A stretch of DNA of 64,000 nt from Pseudomonas azadiae. Lineage in GTDB: Bacteria; Pseudomonadota; Gammaproteobacteria; Pseudomonadales; Pseudomonadaceae. The notes under the pieces are model-generated. The model saw nothing but the letters and a program-made list of their open reading frames with translations. It made no database searches and had not been told where the DNA came from. The position numbers and the translations under genes were made by a program. Of the stretch, positions 1 through 11,308 are shown piece after piece (positions within the stretch are counted from its first letter, which is position 1; every line of letters begins with the position of its first letter). The stretch spans positions 1,922,001 to 1,986,000 of the forward strand of contig NZ_JAHSTY010000001.1 of assembly GCF_019145355.1 (NCBI RefSeq). The letters run 5' to 3'.

Positions 1-1
1 T

Positions 2-373
2 TGGGTCGATGGCGACTCGCAACGCCTGGCCCAGGTACTGATCAACCTGCTGTCCAACGCCCGCGATGCAACGCCGGCCGGCAGCGCGGTACGCGTCAAG
101 ACCGAGGCTTTCGAACATACGGTCGATCTGATCGTCGAAGATGAAGGTAGCGGTATTCCACAGAACATCATGGACCGATTGTTCGAACCCTTCTTCACCA
201 CCAAGGACCCCGGTGAAGGTACCGGTCTGGGCCTTGCACTGGTCTATTCCATCGTTGAAGAGCATTATGGACAAATCACCATCGACAGCCCGGCTGACAC
301 CGAAAGCCAACGCGGCACCCGTATCCGGGTGACCTTGCCGCGTCATGTCGAAGCGACGTCCGCTGTGAACTGA
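2..373 (+). CDS. cbrA: Sensor histidine kinase CbrA, C-terminal fragment
   Basis: This is the C-terminal end of a sensor kinase whose start lies left of the window. The visible 123 residues form a HATPase_c domain: an N box ([11 protein letters not shown]), a G1 box (DEGSGIP), an F-box region ([12 protein letters not shown]) and a G2 box (GTGLGL). It would autophosphorylate and pass phosphate to the response regulator that follows 22 bp downstream. Identification as CbrA, the carbon/nitrogen balance kinase with an SLC5-type transporter domain, rests on synteny with cbrB-crcZ-pcnB, because the diagnostic N-terminal domains are not in view. The HATPase assignment is secure; the gene name is inferred. 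Confidence 0.88.
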   Translation, partial: WVDGDSQRLAQVLINLLSNARDATPAGSAVRVKTEAFEHTVDLIVEDEGSGIPQNIMDRLFEPFFTTKDPGEGTGLGLALVYSIVEEHYGQITIDSPADTESQRGTRIRVTLPRHVEATSAVN

Positions 374-395
374 GACCGTCGAGAGAATTGAATCA

Positions 396-1823
396 ATGCC
401 GCACATTTTGATCGTCGAAGACGAAACCATCATCCGCTCTGCCTTGCGTCGCCTGCTTGAACGAAATCAGTACCAGGTCAGCGAAGCCGGCTCGGTGCAG
501 GAAGCCCAGGAGCGTTTCAGTATTCCCACGTTCGACCTGATTGTCAGCGACCTGCGCCTGCCTGGCGCGCCTGGCACCGAGTTGATCAAGCTTGGCCAGG
601 GGACCCCGGTGCTGATCATGACCAGCTACGCCAGCCTGCGCTCGGCGGTGGACTCCATGAAGATGGGCGCGGTGGACTACATCGCCAAGCCTTTCGACCA
701 TGACGAAATGCTTCAAGCCGTGGCCCGTATCCTGCGTGACCGCCAGTCGGCCAGCAGTACGCCGGCCGAACCGCGCCCGGCGGGCAAAACCGCCGACAAG
801 CCCAACGTCGACAACAGCAACGGCGAGATCGGCATCATCGGTTCCTGCCCACCGATGCAGGACCTGTACAGCAAGATCCGCAAAGTCGCCCCGACCGACT
901 CCAATGTATTGATCCAGGGCGAGTCAGGCACCGGTAAAGAACTGGTGGCGCGCGCCCTGCACAACCTGTCCAAGCGTGCCAAGGCGCCGATGATCTCGGT
1001 GAACTGCGCGGCGATTCCCGAATCCCTGATCGAATCCGAACTGTTCGGCCACGAAAAAGGCGCGTTTACCGGCGCCAGCGCCGGGCGTGCGGGCTTGGTA
1101 GAGGCGGCGGACGGCGGCACCTTGTTCCTTGATGAAATCGGCGAACTGCCTCTGGAAGCCCAGGCGCGGTTGCTGCGCGTGCTCCAGGAAGGCGAGATCC
1201 GCCGCGTAGGCTCGGTGCAGTCGCAAAAGGTCGATGTACGCCTGATCGCCGCTACCCACCGCGACCTGAAGAGCCTGGCCAAGATCGGCCAGTTCCGTGA
1301 AGACTTGTACTATCGCCTGCATGTCATCGCTCTCAAGCTACCGCCCCTGCGTGAACGTGGCGCCGACGTCAATGAGATCGCCCAGGCGTTCCTGCTGCGC
1401 CAGAGCGCCCGCATCAACCGCACCGACCTGAAGTTCGCGGCGGACGCCGAGCAGGCGATTCGGCATTACTCGTGGCCGGGCAACGTGCGGGAACTGGAGA
1501 ATGCGGTCGAGCGTGCGGTAATCCTGTCGGAGAGCCCGGAAATTTCCGCCGAGCTGCTCGGCATCGATATCGAGCTGAGCGACCTGGACGACGACGATTT
1601 TGTCGGCCTGGCCCCGCAGCAGGGCGGCAGCAATACCAGCCATGAGCCGACGGAAGATTTGTCACTTGAAGACTACTTCCAGCACTTTGTCCTTGAGCAT
1701 CAGGACCATATGACCGAGACCGAGTTGGCGCGCAAACTGGGCGTAAGCCGTAAATGCCTGTGGGAACGCCGCCAGCGCCTGGGCATTCCACGCCGCAAGA
1801 CGGGTGTGGCCAGCGAGAGCTGA
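396..1823 (+). CDS. cbrB: NtrC-type response regulator CbrB
   Basis: This 475-residue sigma-54 activator is the partner of the upstream kinase. Residues 1-115 are a receiver domain with acidic pocket ED at 8-9 and phospho-acceptor Asp52 (IVSDLRLPG). An AAA+ domain follows with Walker A GESGTGKE at 175-182 and the GAFTGA loop at 222-227 that contacts sigma-54. The C-terminus (about 435-465) is a Fis-type helix-turn-helix ([21 protein letters not shown]). In Pseudomonas, CbrB activates the sRNA CrcZ to relieve carbon catabolite repression, and the crcZ promoter lies directly downstream here. Length and synteny match CbrB. A Rho-independent terminator follows at 1891. Confidence 0.95.
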   Translation: MPHILIVEDETIIRSALRRLLERNQYQVSEAGSVQEAQERFSIPTFDLIVSDLRLPGAPGTELIKLGQGTPVLIMTSYASLRSAVDSMKMGAVDYIAKPFDHDEMLQAVARILRDRQSASSTPAEPRPAGKTADKPNVDNSNGEIGIIGSCPPMQDLYSKIRKVAPTDSNVLIQGESGTGKELVARALHNLSKRAKAPMISVNCAAIPESLIESELFGHEKGAFTGASAGRAGLVEAADGGTLFLDEIGELPLEAQARLLRVLQEGEIRRVGSVQSQKVDVRLIAATHRDLKSLAKIGQFREDLYYRLHVIALKLPPLRERGADVNEIAQAFLLRQSARINRTDLKFAADAEQAIRHYSWPGNVRELENAVERAVILSESPEISAELLGIDIELSDLDDDDFVGLAPQQGGSNTSHEPTEDLSLEDYFQHFVLEHQDHMTETELARKLGVSRKCLWERRQRLGIPRRKTGVASES

Positions 1824-1864
1824 GGGTGCGCCCCCACAGGTAACACCCACAGATGTGAAAAAAC

Positions 1865-1890
1865 TGTTACCGCAGATATTTCGCGTAACA
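1865..1890. promoter_or_regulatory. Probable CbrB activator site for crcZ
   Basis: TGTTAC-N14-GTAACA is a perfect 6-bp inverted repeat centred about 110 bp upstream of the crcZ sigma-54 promoter, where an enhancer site would be expected. Another GTAACA half-site lies at 1840-1845. CbrB is known to bind upstream of crcZ at inverted repeats of this kind; assigning this particular repeat is inference from form and position. Confidence 0.65.
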
Positions 1891-1929
1891 AAAGCCGGGG
1901 CTTACGGTAACGAAGCCCCGGCTTTTTTT
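1891..1929 (+). terminator. Rho-independent terminator of cbrB
   Basis: AAGCCGGGGCTT pairs with AAGCCCCGGCTT around a short loop and is followed by a T tract. It lies 67 bp after the cbrB stop and separates cbrB transcription from the crcZ promoter. Confidence 0.85.
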
Positions 1930-1987
1930 GGCCCGTCAAAAACCCGAATCTGCCTCAACCCCCTGGTTTTGCTGGGTGTCACGAAAG

Positions 1988-2004
1988 TTGGCACGCACCC
2001 TGCT
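1988..2004 (+). promoter_or_regulatory. Sigma-54 (RpoN) promoter of crcZ
   Basis: TTGGCACGCACCCTGCT matches the -24/-12 consensus, with GG at 1990-1991 and GC at 2002-2003 at the required spacing. It predicts transcription starting near 2015, just where the A-rich CrcZ sequence begins. Sigma-54 and CbrB dependence of crcZ is established in Pseudomonas. Confidence 0.88.
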
Positions 2005-2014
2005 ATATGCTTAG

Positions 2015-2380
2015 TACAAAAACAATAACAAGCTATGTACAAGACAATAAAAATAAGACGAATCGACTCACGCATAACAAAAACAACACGGCGGAGGCGC
2101 AGCTAACTGATTCTTTTGGAGAGGCGTTGCATTTGGGGCTTGCCCCGCAACCAGGCCGAGAACAACAAAAACTGCCCTAAGGCAGAGCCTGAACTGGTTG
2201 GATCGTAGATCAGCAACACAGCGACCAAAGCAATCCGTTTGCTCTTGGCTCCCGATTGGGAGTGTCATGAAGGTGAAGCTTCATGGCGAGGGCGATCAAC
2301 AAAAACAAGAAGCCCGCAACCATAATAAAAATAGAGCACGCAACTACTTCTGGGGGAGCTTCGGCTCCCCTTGTAGTTTC
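2015..2380 (+). ncRNA. crcZ: CrcZ small RNA (Crc/Hfq sequestering)
   Basis: No protein gene fits between cbrB and pcnB, but this stretch has the marks of CrcZ. It contains repeated A-rich catabolite-activity motifs near 2017-2031, 2041-2056, 2074-2088, 2161-2172, 2297-2309 and 2321-2331, of the type AACAATAACAA or AACAAAAACAA. These are the sequences bound by Hfq with Crc. A sigma-54 promoter lies upstream, and a GGGGAGC-TTCG-GCTCCCC hairpin nested in a longer ACTAC/GTAGT stem closes the 3' end. CrcZ titrates Hfq/Crc from catabolic mRNAs when CbrAB is active. The 3' end is taken as the end of that hairpin. Confidence 0.9.
2342..2379 (+). terminator. CrcZ 3' terminator hairpin
   Basis: GGGGAGC-TTCG-GCTCCCC (2353-2370) is a stable tetraloop stem flanked by an outer AACTAC/GTAGTT pairing. 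Only a short T-rich stretch follows. Confidence 0.75.
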
Positions 2381-2530
2381 CGCTGTTCCGCGCCGTTTTG
2401 ATGCTCAAACGCTTTTGACGCAAGGCTCGCAGCTTGTTCCTACACCATCCCCCGACTAAATGCTAGAATCCCGGCCCATCATGCGGTCATTCTTCGTTAT
2501 GGCCGAACATTCCTTCAAACAGTGCATCCC

Positions 2531-3934
2531 ATGCTGAAGAAGTTGTTCCAGTCATTCCGTTCTCCCTTGCGTCGTACGCAACACATTCGCAGCACGCCTG
2601 AAGTGCTTAACAGCAATCAGCATTCATTGCAGCGCGCCCAATTCAGCCGCTATGCGGTGAACATCGTCGAACGTTTGCAGAACGCCGGCTACCAGGCCTA
2701 TCTGGTGGGCGGCTGCGTACGTGACATGTTGCTCAACATCACGCCCAAGGATTTCGACGTCGCCACCAGCGCCACGCCCGAACAGATACGCGCCGAGTTT
2801 CGTAACGCGCGGATCATCGGCCGGCGCTTCAAGCTGGTGCATATCCACTTCGGTCGCGAAATCATCGAAGTCGCGACGTTCCGCGCCGGCCACCCGCAAA
2901 ACGATGAAGAGGAAGACACCAACCAGTCTTCCCGCAACGAGAGCGGCCGTATCCTGCGCGACAACGTCTACGGCACCCTGGAAGAAGACGCGCAACGCCG
3001 CGACTTCACCATCAACGCCCTGTATTACGACCCGGTCAGCGAGCGCATCCTCGATTACGCCAATGGCGTGCACGATATTCGCAACCATCTGATCCGCCTG
3101 ATCGGCGATCCGGTCAAGCGTTATCAGGAAGACCCGGTGCGCATGCTGCGTGCGGTGCGTTTTGCCGCCAAGCTGGACTTCGGTATCGAGAAACATACTG
3201 CTGCGCCGATCCGCGAGCTGGCACCGATGCTGCGGGAGATTCCCTCGGCGCGCCTGTTCGAAGAAGTGCTCAAGCTGTTCCTCTCGGGCTATGCTGCCGA
3301 CACCTTCGAAATGCTCGTCGACCTGCAACTGTTTGACCCGCTGTTCCCGGCCAGCGCCGAAGCGTTGGAACACAACCCGACGTACACCCATACGTTGATC
3401 AGCGAAGCGCTGATCAACACCGACCTGCGCATCAAGCAGAACAAGCCGGTAACCCCGGCGTTCCTGTTTGCCGCCCTGTTGTGGCCCGCCCTGCCCAAAC
3501 GCGTGCTGCGCCTGCAGGACCGTGGCATGCCGCCGATTCCAGCCATGCAGGAAGCCGCGCATGAGCTGATCGCCGAGCAGTGCCAGCGCATTGCAATCCC
3601 TAAACGTTTCACCATGCCGATCCGCGAGATCTGGGACATGCAGGAGCGCCTGCCGCGCCGTAGTGGCAAGCGTGCCGACCTGTTGCTGGACAATCCGCGT
3701 TTCCGCGCCGGCTATGACTTCCTGCTGCTGCGTGAAAGCGCCGGCGAGCAGACTGACGGCCTCGGTGAATGGTGGACCGCCTACCAGGACGCCAATGACA
3801 GCGAGCGCCGCGACATGATCCGCGACCTTGCCGGCAAAGGCGATGGCATTGGCGAGGGGCCGAAGAAGCGCCGTCGCAGTGGCACCAAACGCAAACGCAG
3901 CGCTGCTGACGCGTCGGGCGCCGCAGGCGAATAA
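2531..3934 (+). CDS. pcnB: Poly(A) polymerase I PcnB
   Basis: The 467-residue product is a class II nucleotidyltransferase that adds poly(A) tails to RNA 3' ends, promoting decay. The catalytic core has the LVGGCVRDMLL motif (about 58-68) and the metal-binding DFD at 74-76, followed by the RRDFTINALYY region. The tail is strongly basic (KKRRRSGTKRKR), typical of bacterial PAP rather than CCA-adding enzyme. I chose ATG 2531 (MLKKLFQSF); a GTG nine bases upstream is in frame and possible. folK begins 2 bp after the stop, so the two are probably cotranscribed. Confidence 0.95.
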   Translation: MLKKLFQSFRSPLRRTQHIRSTPEVLNSNQHSLQRAQFSRYAVNIVERLQNAGYQAYLVGGCVRDMLLNITPKDFDVATSATPEQIRAEFRNARIIGRRFKLVHIHFGREIIEVATFRAGHPQNDEEEDTNQSSRNESGRILRDNVYGTLEEDAQRRDFTINALYYDPVSERILDYANGVHDIRNHLIRLIGDPVKRYQEDPVRMLRAVRFAAKLDFGIEKHTAAPIRELAPMLREIPSARLFEEVLKLFLSGYAADTFEMLVDLQLFDPLFPASAEALEHNPTYTHTLISEALINTDLRIKQNKPVTPAFLFAALLWPALPKRVLRLQDRGMPPIPAMQEAAHELIAEQCQRIAIPKRFTMPIREIWDMQERLPRRSGKRADLLLDNPRFRAGYDFLLLRESAGEQTDGLGEWWTAYQDANDSERRDMIRDLAGKGDGIGEGPKKRRRSGTKRKRSAADASGAAGE

Positions 3935-3936
3935 AC

Positions 3937-4422
3937 GTGGAACGCATCTACATCGGCATGGGCAGCAACCTGGCGGCCCCGGATAAGCAGTTGCGCAGCG
4001 CGATCAAAGCGCTGGCGCAATTGCCAGGCACCACCGTCGCCGGCGTTTCCGCTTTCTATCAAAGTGATTCCCTGCTCCCGGGCCAGCCGCGCTACACCAA
4101 TGCGGTTGCCGCCTTGGACAGCAGCCTTGCGCCCCTCGAGCTGCTGGATGCGCTGCAAACCATTGAGAACGATCAGGGCCGCGAACGCCTTGAGCGTTGG
4201 GGCCCACGTACGCTCGACCTGGACATTCTATTGTTCGGGGATCGCCTGATCGACGAGCCGCGCTTGAAGGTGCCGCATTATCAGATACACCTGCGGGCGT
4301 TTGTGCTGTACCCGCTGGCTGAACTGGCGCCCGCAGCACTGCACCTGCCCGACGGTCAAACGCTCAGCGACTTGCTGGCCGCCTGCCCGTTTGTCGGCTT
4401 GGAACGCCTTCCCCAAGACTGA
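3937..4422 (+). CDS. folK: Dihydropterin pyrophosphokinase (HPPK) FolK
   Basis: This 161-residue enzyme transfers pyrophosphate from ATP to 6-hydroxymethyl-7,8-dihydropterin in folate synthesis, making the substrate of FolP (encoded here at 28373). Family marks are IGMGSNL near the N-terminus and the HPPK signature RWGPRTLDLDILLFG (about residues 86-100). It starts with GTG at 3937, 2 bp after pcnB. Length is normal for HPPK. A REPIN follows the stop codon. Confidence 0.95.
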   Translation: MERIYIGMGSNLAAPDKQLRSAIKALAQLPGTTVAGVSAFYQSDSLLPGQPRYTNAVAALDSSLAPLELLDALQTIENDQGRERLERWGPRTLDLDILLFGDRLIDEPRLKVPHYQIHLRAFVLYPLAELAPAALHLPDGQTLSDLLAACPFVGLERLPQD

Positions 4423-4431
4423 CTCGGTCGA

Positions 4432-4518
4432 TGTGGGAGCTGGCTTGCCTGCGATGCAAGCAACTCGGTCTTTCAGTGAGACCGAGGGGATGCTATCGCA
4501 GGCAAGCCAGCTCCCACA
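4432..4518. repeat. REPIN (paired inverted REP sequences)
   Basis: TGTGGGAGCTGGCTTGCC with TGCGAT on the left is matched by its reverse complement on the right, ending GCTCCCACA. A smaller inner stem (CTCGGTCT/AGACCGAG) sits between. This is the doublet arrangement of P. fluorescens REP sequences mobilised by RAYT transposases. A second copy of the family lies at 15353. The remaining 270 bp up to panB hold no gene I can see, only the presumed panB promoter region. Confidence 0.92.
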
Positions 4519-4786
4519 TTTTGATCTCATGTCACTCGAAACGGCTTGCCAGCTGCTGAATCGCATCAGTAACAGCGGTAACACCGCCATCGTAACAATG
4601 CGGTAACACATCCAATTGACTTCCCGTGTCCTCCTCACGACTATAGGCGTCCCGCTGCCGCCAACCCGGCGCTGAAGGGCGCAATCCAGGCCTTATAAGC
4701 ACTGCTCTCAAGACAGTGCGCCTGTATAAACGAAGACTCACGCGCGTTACTCGCTGTTTCCAAGCGCCTGAACGAGGACCCTTTTC

Positions 4787-5587
4787 ATGCCAGACATTAC
4801 CCTGACCACCTTGCAGAGCCTCAAGCTCAAAGGTGAAAAAATCACCATGCTGACCTGCTATGACGCCACCTTCGCCCACGCCAGTTGCCAGGCCGGGGTC
4901 GAAGTGTTGCTGGTGGGTGACTCCCTGGGCATGGTGCTTCAAGGGAATGACAGCACACTGCCCGTGACCACCGATGAACTCGCGTACCACACCGCCAGCG
5001 TCAAGCGCGGTAACGACGGCGCTTTCATCATCGCCGACATGCCGTTCATGGGTTACGCCACACTCGAACAGACGTTCCAGAATGCCGGCAAGCTGATGCA
5101 GGCCGGTGCGCACATGATCAAAGTGGAAGGCGCGGTATGGCTGGCCGAATCGATCCGCCTGCTGGCGGAACGCGGCGTGCCGGTATGCGCGCACATGGGC
5201 CTGACGCCGCAGTCGGTCAACCTTCTTGGCGGCTATAAGGTCCAAGGGCGCAATGAAGCCCAGGCGCGCCAGATGCGTGCCGACGCCATCGCCCTGGAAC
5301 AAGCGGGCGCAGCAATGATCCTGCTCGAATGCGTGCCGAGCGAACTGGCGGCCGAAATCACCCAGGCGGTGAAAGTGCCGGTGATCGGGATTGGCGCAGG
5401 TTCGGCCACTGATGGCCAAGTGCTGGTATTGCACGACATGCTCGGCCTGTCGATCAGCGGTCGCGTGCCCAAATTCGTGAAGAATTTCATGGCCGGCCAA
5501 ACCAGTATCCACGACGCATTGAGCGCCTACGTGGCTGACGTCAAAAGCGTGGCCTTCCCTGGCACCGAACACGGATTCTCTGCATGA
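4787..5587 (+). CDS. panB: Ketopantoate hydroxymethyltransferase PanB
   Basis: The 266-residue product catalyses the first committed step of pantothenate synthesis, adding a hydroxymethyl group from methylene-THF to alpha-ketoisovalerate. Recognisable segments are [22 protein letters not shown] (metal-binding Asp), MIKVEGA and [19 protein letters not shown]. Length is typical. It overlaps panC by 4 bp (ATGA), implying translational coupling. No separate panC promoter is needed. Confidence 0.96.
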   Translation: MPDITLTTLQSLKLKGEKITMLTCYDATFAHASCQAGVEVLLVGDSLGMVLQGNDSTLPVTTDELAYHTASVKRGNDGAFIIADMPFMGYATLEQTFQNAGKLMQAGAHMIKVEGAVWLAESIRLLAERGVPVCAHMGLTPQSVNLLGGYKVQGRNEAQARQMRADAIALEQAGAAMILLECVPSELAAEITQAVKVPVIGIGAGSATDGQVLVLHDMLGLSISGRVPKFVKNFMAGQTSIHDALSAYVADVKSVAFPGTEHGFSA

Positions 5588-6435
5588 ACACCGTTAAAAC
5601 CGTACGTGAACTGCGGGCTGCCGTGACCCATGCCCGCAGCGCCGGCAAGCGCATCGGCTTTGTGCCCACCATGGGCAACCTGCACAGCGGCCACGCCACC
5701 TTGGTGACCAAGGCTGCCCAACAGGCGGATTTCGTCGTCGCCAGCATCTTCGTCAACCCGCTGCAGTTCGGCGCCGGCGAAGACTTGGACACATACCCTC
5801 GCACCTTGGCTGCCGACCAGGAAAAGCTGCTGCAGGCCGGCTGCAATCTGCTGTTCGCGCCCACCGTCGAGGAAATGTACCCCGGCGGCACCACCGGCCA
5901 GACCCGTGTCAGCGTGCCACATCTGTCTGAAGGTCTGTGCGGTGCCAGCCGTCCGGGGCACTTCGAAGGCGTGGCGACGGTGGTGAGTAAGCTGTTCAAC
6001 ATGGTCCAGCCAGACATGGCGGTGTTTGGCCAGAAGGACTATCAGCAACTGGCGGTGATCCGCGCCATGGTCCACGACCTGAACATGCCGATCCAGATCA
6101 TTGGCGAGCCCACCGTGCGTGCCGACGACGGCCTCGCGCTGTCATCACGCAACGGCTACCTCACCGACGAGCAACGCGTCATCGCGCCGGTGCTGTACCG
6201 CTGCCTCAGCCAGATTGGCGCGGCGATCAAAGCCGGTGAGCGCGATTTTTCCAGGCTGCGCGCCGAACAGCTCAAGCAGATCGAAGCCGCCGGGCTGCGC
6301 CTGGACTACCTCGAAGTACGCCAGGGCGTGCACCTGCGCCAGGCCACGGCTGAGGACCGGGATATCGTGATCCTGGTCGCGGCGTACCTGGGCGCCACCC
6401 GCCTCATCGACAACCTGCATCTGATCCTCGACTGA
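5584..6435 (+). CDS. panC: Pantothenate synthetase PanC
   Basis: This 283-residue enzyme condenses pantoate and beta-alanine with ATP to make pantothenate. It shows the nucleotidyltransferase HxGH-type motif in [13 protein letters not shown] (about 27-39), [17 protein letters not shown] and the SSRNGYL loop. Its start overlaps the panB stop. In P. aeruginosa panD follows panC, but here a 212-bp gap leads straight to pgi, so beta-alanine must come from a panD elsewhere or another route. Confidence 0.96.
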   Translation: MNTVKTVRELRAAVTHARSAGKRIGFVPTMGNLHSGHATLVTKAAQQADFVVASIFVNPLQFGAGEDLDTYPRTLAADQEKLLQAGCNLLFAPTVEEMYPGGTTGQTRVSVPHLSEGLCGASRPGHFEGVATVVSKLFNMVQPDMAVFGQKDYQQLAVIRAMVHDLNMPIQIIGEPTVRADDGLALSSRNGYLTDEQRVIAPVLYRCLSQIGAAIKAGERDFSRLRAEQLKQIEAAGLRLDYLEVRQGVHLRQATAEDRDIVILVAAYLGATRLIDNLHLILD

Positions 6436-6455
6436 CCCCCGCCGGTTGCTCTTCA

Positions 6456-6490
6456 CGCTGTGCCGGTATAAAAAAGTACCGGCCACAGCG
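6456..6490 (+). terminator. Hairpin after panC, probable terminator
   Basis: CGCTGTG-CCGGTA pairs with TACCGG-C-CACAGCG around an A-rich loop, 20 bp after panC. There is no clear T tract, so termination is plausible but unproven. Confidence 0.5.
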
Positions 6491-6556
6491 CAGACAAAGC
6501 CAAGACATATCGGCACGCTAGGTTTAATGTAATCGCCCTGCGCTATGGTTAGCGCT

Positions 6557-6597
6557 GTCCGGAACCCATTGGCTGATAAAAACTGGACGTTCCGGAC
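6557..6597. repeat. Inverted repeat upstream of pgi
   Basis: GTCCGGAAC (6557-6565) and GTTCCGGAC (6589-6597) form a perfect 9-bp inverted repeat with 23 bp between the arms, 50 bp before pgi. It could be a two-site operator or a leader hairpin. I do not recognise it as the site of a known regulator. Confidence 0.5.
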
Positions 6598-6647
6598 CCA
6601 GAAGTGTCCTAAAGGCAGTCCCCGTAATAAAAAGGAAACCCGCAGCG

Positions 6648-8312
6648 ATGGCGTACTACCGCACTCCTCATGACGTTACCGCTCTGCCCGCCTGGCAAGC
6701 GCTCAATCAACATCGCCAAGCCATGCAGGATTTCAGCATGCGCGAAGCGTTCAATGCCGATCCGCAGCGTTTTTCACAGTTCACCTTGAGCAGCTGCGGA
6801 CTTTTCCTGGATTACTCCAAAAACCTGATTACCGGCGAAACCCGTGACCTGCTGGTGGCGCTGGCCAAGGAAGTCGACCTCAAGGCGGCGATCGACGCGC
6901 TGTACAACGGCGAACCCGTCAACTCTTCCGAACACCGCCCAGCCCTGCACACCGCGCTGCGCCGCCCTGTGGGTGACAAGTTGTCGGTCAACGGCGTGAA
7001 CATCATGCCGGACGTGCATAAGGTGCTGAACCAGATGACCGACCTGGTCGGGCGCATCCATGACGGCCTGTGGCGTGGCTACACCGAGAAGCCGATCACC
7101 GACGTGGTGAACATCGGTATCGGTGGCTCGTTCCTCGGCCCGGAGCTGGTCTCCGAAGCGCTGCTGTCCTACGCCCACAAAGGCGTGCGCTGCCACTACC
7201 TGGCAAACATCGACGGCAGCGAGTTCCATGAACTGACCATGAAGTTGCGCGCCGAGACCACGCTGTTCATCGTTTCGTCGAAATCCTTCAACACCCTGGA
7301 AACCCTGAAGAACGCCCAGGCCGCCCGCGCCTGGTACCTGGCCCAGGGTGGCTCGGAAGCCGAGCTGTACCGGCACTTCATCGCCGTCTCGAGCAACAAC
7401 GCGGCAGCGGTCGCCTTCGGTATCCGCGAAGAGAACATCTTCCCGATGTGGGACTGGGTGGGCGGGCGTTACTCGCTGTGGTCGGCCATTGGCTTGCCGA
7501 TCGCCTTGGCCATCGGCATGTCCAACTTCAAGGAACTGCTGTCCGGCGCCTACACCATGGACCAGCATTTCCAGAACGCGCCTTTCGAACAGAATATGCC
7601 GGTGCTGCTGGGCCTGCTGGGCGTGTGGTACGGCAACTTCTGGGGCGCGCAGAGCCATGCGATCCTGCCGTACGACCACTACCTGCGTAACATCACCAAG
7701 CACTTGCAACAGTTGGACATGGAATCCAACGGCAAGAGCGTGCGCCAGGACGGTACGCCGGTGGGCACCGAGACCGGTCCGGTCATCTGGGGCGGCGTGG
7801 GCTGCAACGGTCAGCATGCCTACCACCAGTTGCTGCACCAGGGGACCCAACTGATCCCGGCCGACTTCATCGTGCCGATCGTCAGCTTCAACCCGGTGTC
7901 CGACCACCACCAGTGGCTGTACGCCAACTGCCTGTCCCAGAGCCAGGCATTAATGCTCGGCAAGACCCGCAGCGAAGCCGAAGCCGAGCTGCGCGACAAG
8001 GGCATCCCGGAAGAAGACGTGCAGAAGCTCGCCCCGCACAAGGTGATCCCGGGCAACCGCCCGAGCAACACCCTGGTGGTCGAGCGCATCAGCCCGCGTC
8101 GCTTGGGCGCACTGGTCGCCATGTATGAACACAAAGTGTTTGTGCAGAGCGTGATCTGGGGCATCAACGCGTTCGACCAATGGGGTGTGGAACTCGGTAA
8201 AGAGCTGGGCAAGGGCGTCTACAACCGCCTCACCGGTGCCGAGGAAACCCTGGCTGACGATGCGTCGACCCAAGGCCTGATCAACTACTTCCGCGGTCGT
8301 CACCGCGGCTGA
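6648..8312 (+). CDS. pgi: Glucose-6-phosphate isomerase Pgi
   Basis: The 554-residue product interconverts glucose 6-phosphate and fructose 6-phosphate. In pseudomonads, which lack phosphofructokinase, it works mainly in gluconeogenic recycling. Landmarks are [13 protein letters not shown], the [11 protein letters not shown] phosphate-binding loop, the [17 protein letters not shown] signature and [11 protein letters not shown]. Length is standard. A preferred ribosome site (AAAGGAAA) precedes ATG 6648. Position between panC and acs matches other Pseudomonas genomes. Confidence 0.97.
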   Translation: MAYYRTPHDVTALPAWQALNQHRQAMQDFSMREAFNADPQRFSQFTLSSCGLFLDYSKNLITGETRDLLVALAKEVDLKAAIDALYNGEPVNSSEHRPALHTALRRPVGDKLSVNGVNIMPDVHKVLNQMTDLVGRIHDGLWRGYTEKPITDVVNIGIGGSFLGPELVSEALLSYAHKGVRCHYLANIDGSEFHELTMKLRAETTLFIVSSKSFNTLETLKNAQAARAWYLAQGGSEAELYRHFIAVSSNNAAAVAFGIREENIFPMWDWVGGRYSLWSAIGLPIALAIGMSNFKELLSGAYTMDQHFQNAPFEQNMPVLLGLLGVWYGNFWGAQSHAILPYDHYLRNITKHLQQLDMESNGKSVRQDGTPVGTETGPVIWGGVGCNGQHAYHQLLHQGTQLIPADFIVPIVSFNPVSDHHQWLYANCLSQSQALMLGKTRSEAEAELRDKGIPEEDVQKLAPHKVIPGNRPSNTLVVERISPRRLGALVAMYEHKVFVQSVIWGINAFDQWGVELGKELGKGVYNRLTGAEETLADDASTQGLINYFRGRHRG

Positions 8313-8324
8313 TCCAGGTGTCGC

Positions 8325-8354
8325 AAGGCCAACGTCCGTTTGGAGGTTGGCCTT
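8325..8354 (+). terminator. Hairpin after pgi
   Basis: AAGGCCAAC pairs perfectly with GTTGGCCTT, 12 bp after pgi. It lacks a T tract, so it may stabilise the mRNA 3' end or terminate weakly. Confidence 0.5.
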
Positions 8355-8417
8355 GAACCCTCCCCTTCCAGGGTGCATCTTTATGACTTGTCGCAAAAAC
8401 AAGAATAAGGATCGCTC

Positions 8418-10355
<1,938 letters not shown>

Positions 10356-10371
10356 GAACCCCTGAATCGCC

Positions 10372-11241
10372 ATGGAATTTATCCGCAGCCGTATCGAAAC
10401 CCAGTTGCTGAGCCTGACCGGCCTGGCGCTGGGCCAGCTGGACCTGGAAAACCCCAAGGGCGACCCGGGCCTGTTCGGGCCGGACTCGGTGAGCTGGCAA
10501 GTCCATGGTGATTTCAGCAGCATGCTCATTGGCGGCATCAGTGCCTTGATGCTGCAAGCCTTGCACCCATTGGCCCTGGCCGGTGTGTGGGACCATTCGA
10601 ATTTTCGCCAGGACATGCTCGGGCGCTTGCGGCGTACCTCGCAGTTCATCTCCGGCACCACCTTCGGCTCGCGCAAAGACGCCGAATGGCTGATCGAAAA
10701 AGTGCGCACCATTCACCTGCAGGTGGTGGGGCACGCGCCAGACGGGCGGCCTTATGCGGCCAGCGATCCGGAACTGCTGACCTGGGTGCATGTGGCGGAA
10801 GTCAGTAACTTCCTGGCCGCGCACTTGCGCTACCGTAACCCGCATCTTTCGGGCCTGAACCAGGACCGCTACTACAGTGAAATTGCCTTGGTGGCGGAAC
10901 GCCTGGGCGCGCTGAATGTTCCGCGCTCCCGCCAGGACATTGCGGATTACATGGTCCGCATCCGCCCGCAATTGCTGTGCGACGACCGCAGCCGCGAAGT
11001 GCTGCGTTTGCTGCTCAACGCGCCCTCCCCCAGCCTGCTGGCCAAACCCTTCGGCAGCTTGATGATGCAGGCCGGGATCGACCTGCTGCCGGACTGGGCC
11101 AGCGCCATGCTCCAGCAACCCCAGAGCCCGCTGCAGCGCCAGATGGTCCGCGCCGGGGTCAAGCGCAGTGCGCCAATGTTGCGTTGGGCGATGCGCAACG
11201 GTTCGGTGCAACGCGCCCATCGGCGGATGGGGTTGATGTAG
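10372..11241 (+). CDS. MpaB/DUF2236-family protein
   Basis: The 289-residue product matches the oxygenase-MpaB-like family (DUF2236). Features are GDFSSMLIGGISALMLQALHP near residues 45-65, DHSNFRQDMLGRLRRT, and the conserved HVAEVSNFLAAH segment with histidines thought to bind haem in this family. It starts 16 bp after acs and may be cotranscribed with it. The substrate is unknown. Family assignment is firm; enzymatic activity is inferred from distant relatives. Confidence 0.8.
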   Translation: MEFIRSRIETQLLSLTGLALGQLDLENPKGDPGLFGPDSVSWQVHGDFSSMLIGGISALMLQALHPLALAGVWDHSNFRQDMLGRLRRTSQFISGTTFGSRKDAEWLIEKVRTIHLQVVGHAPDGRPYAASDPELLTWVHVAEVSNFLAAHLRYRNPHLSGLNQDRYYSEIALVAERLGALNVPRSRQDIADYMVRIRPQLLCDDRSREVLRLLLNAPSPSLLAKPFGSLMMQAGIDLLPDWASAMLQQPQSPLQRQMVRAGVKRSAPMLRWAMRNGSVQRAHRRMGLM

Positions 11242-11308
11242 GCGACGGTGCATAGCTGCTAAACTCCGCGCCCTCATTGCCATCCATTTACTTAGCCAGG
11301 CGCGCTCC

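Noticed and set aside
2068-2401. Small open frames inside the cbrB-pcnB gap
   Set aside because: They lie within CrcZ, lack ribosome sites, and the region is explained by the sRNA.
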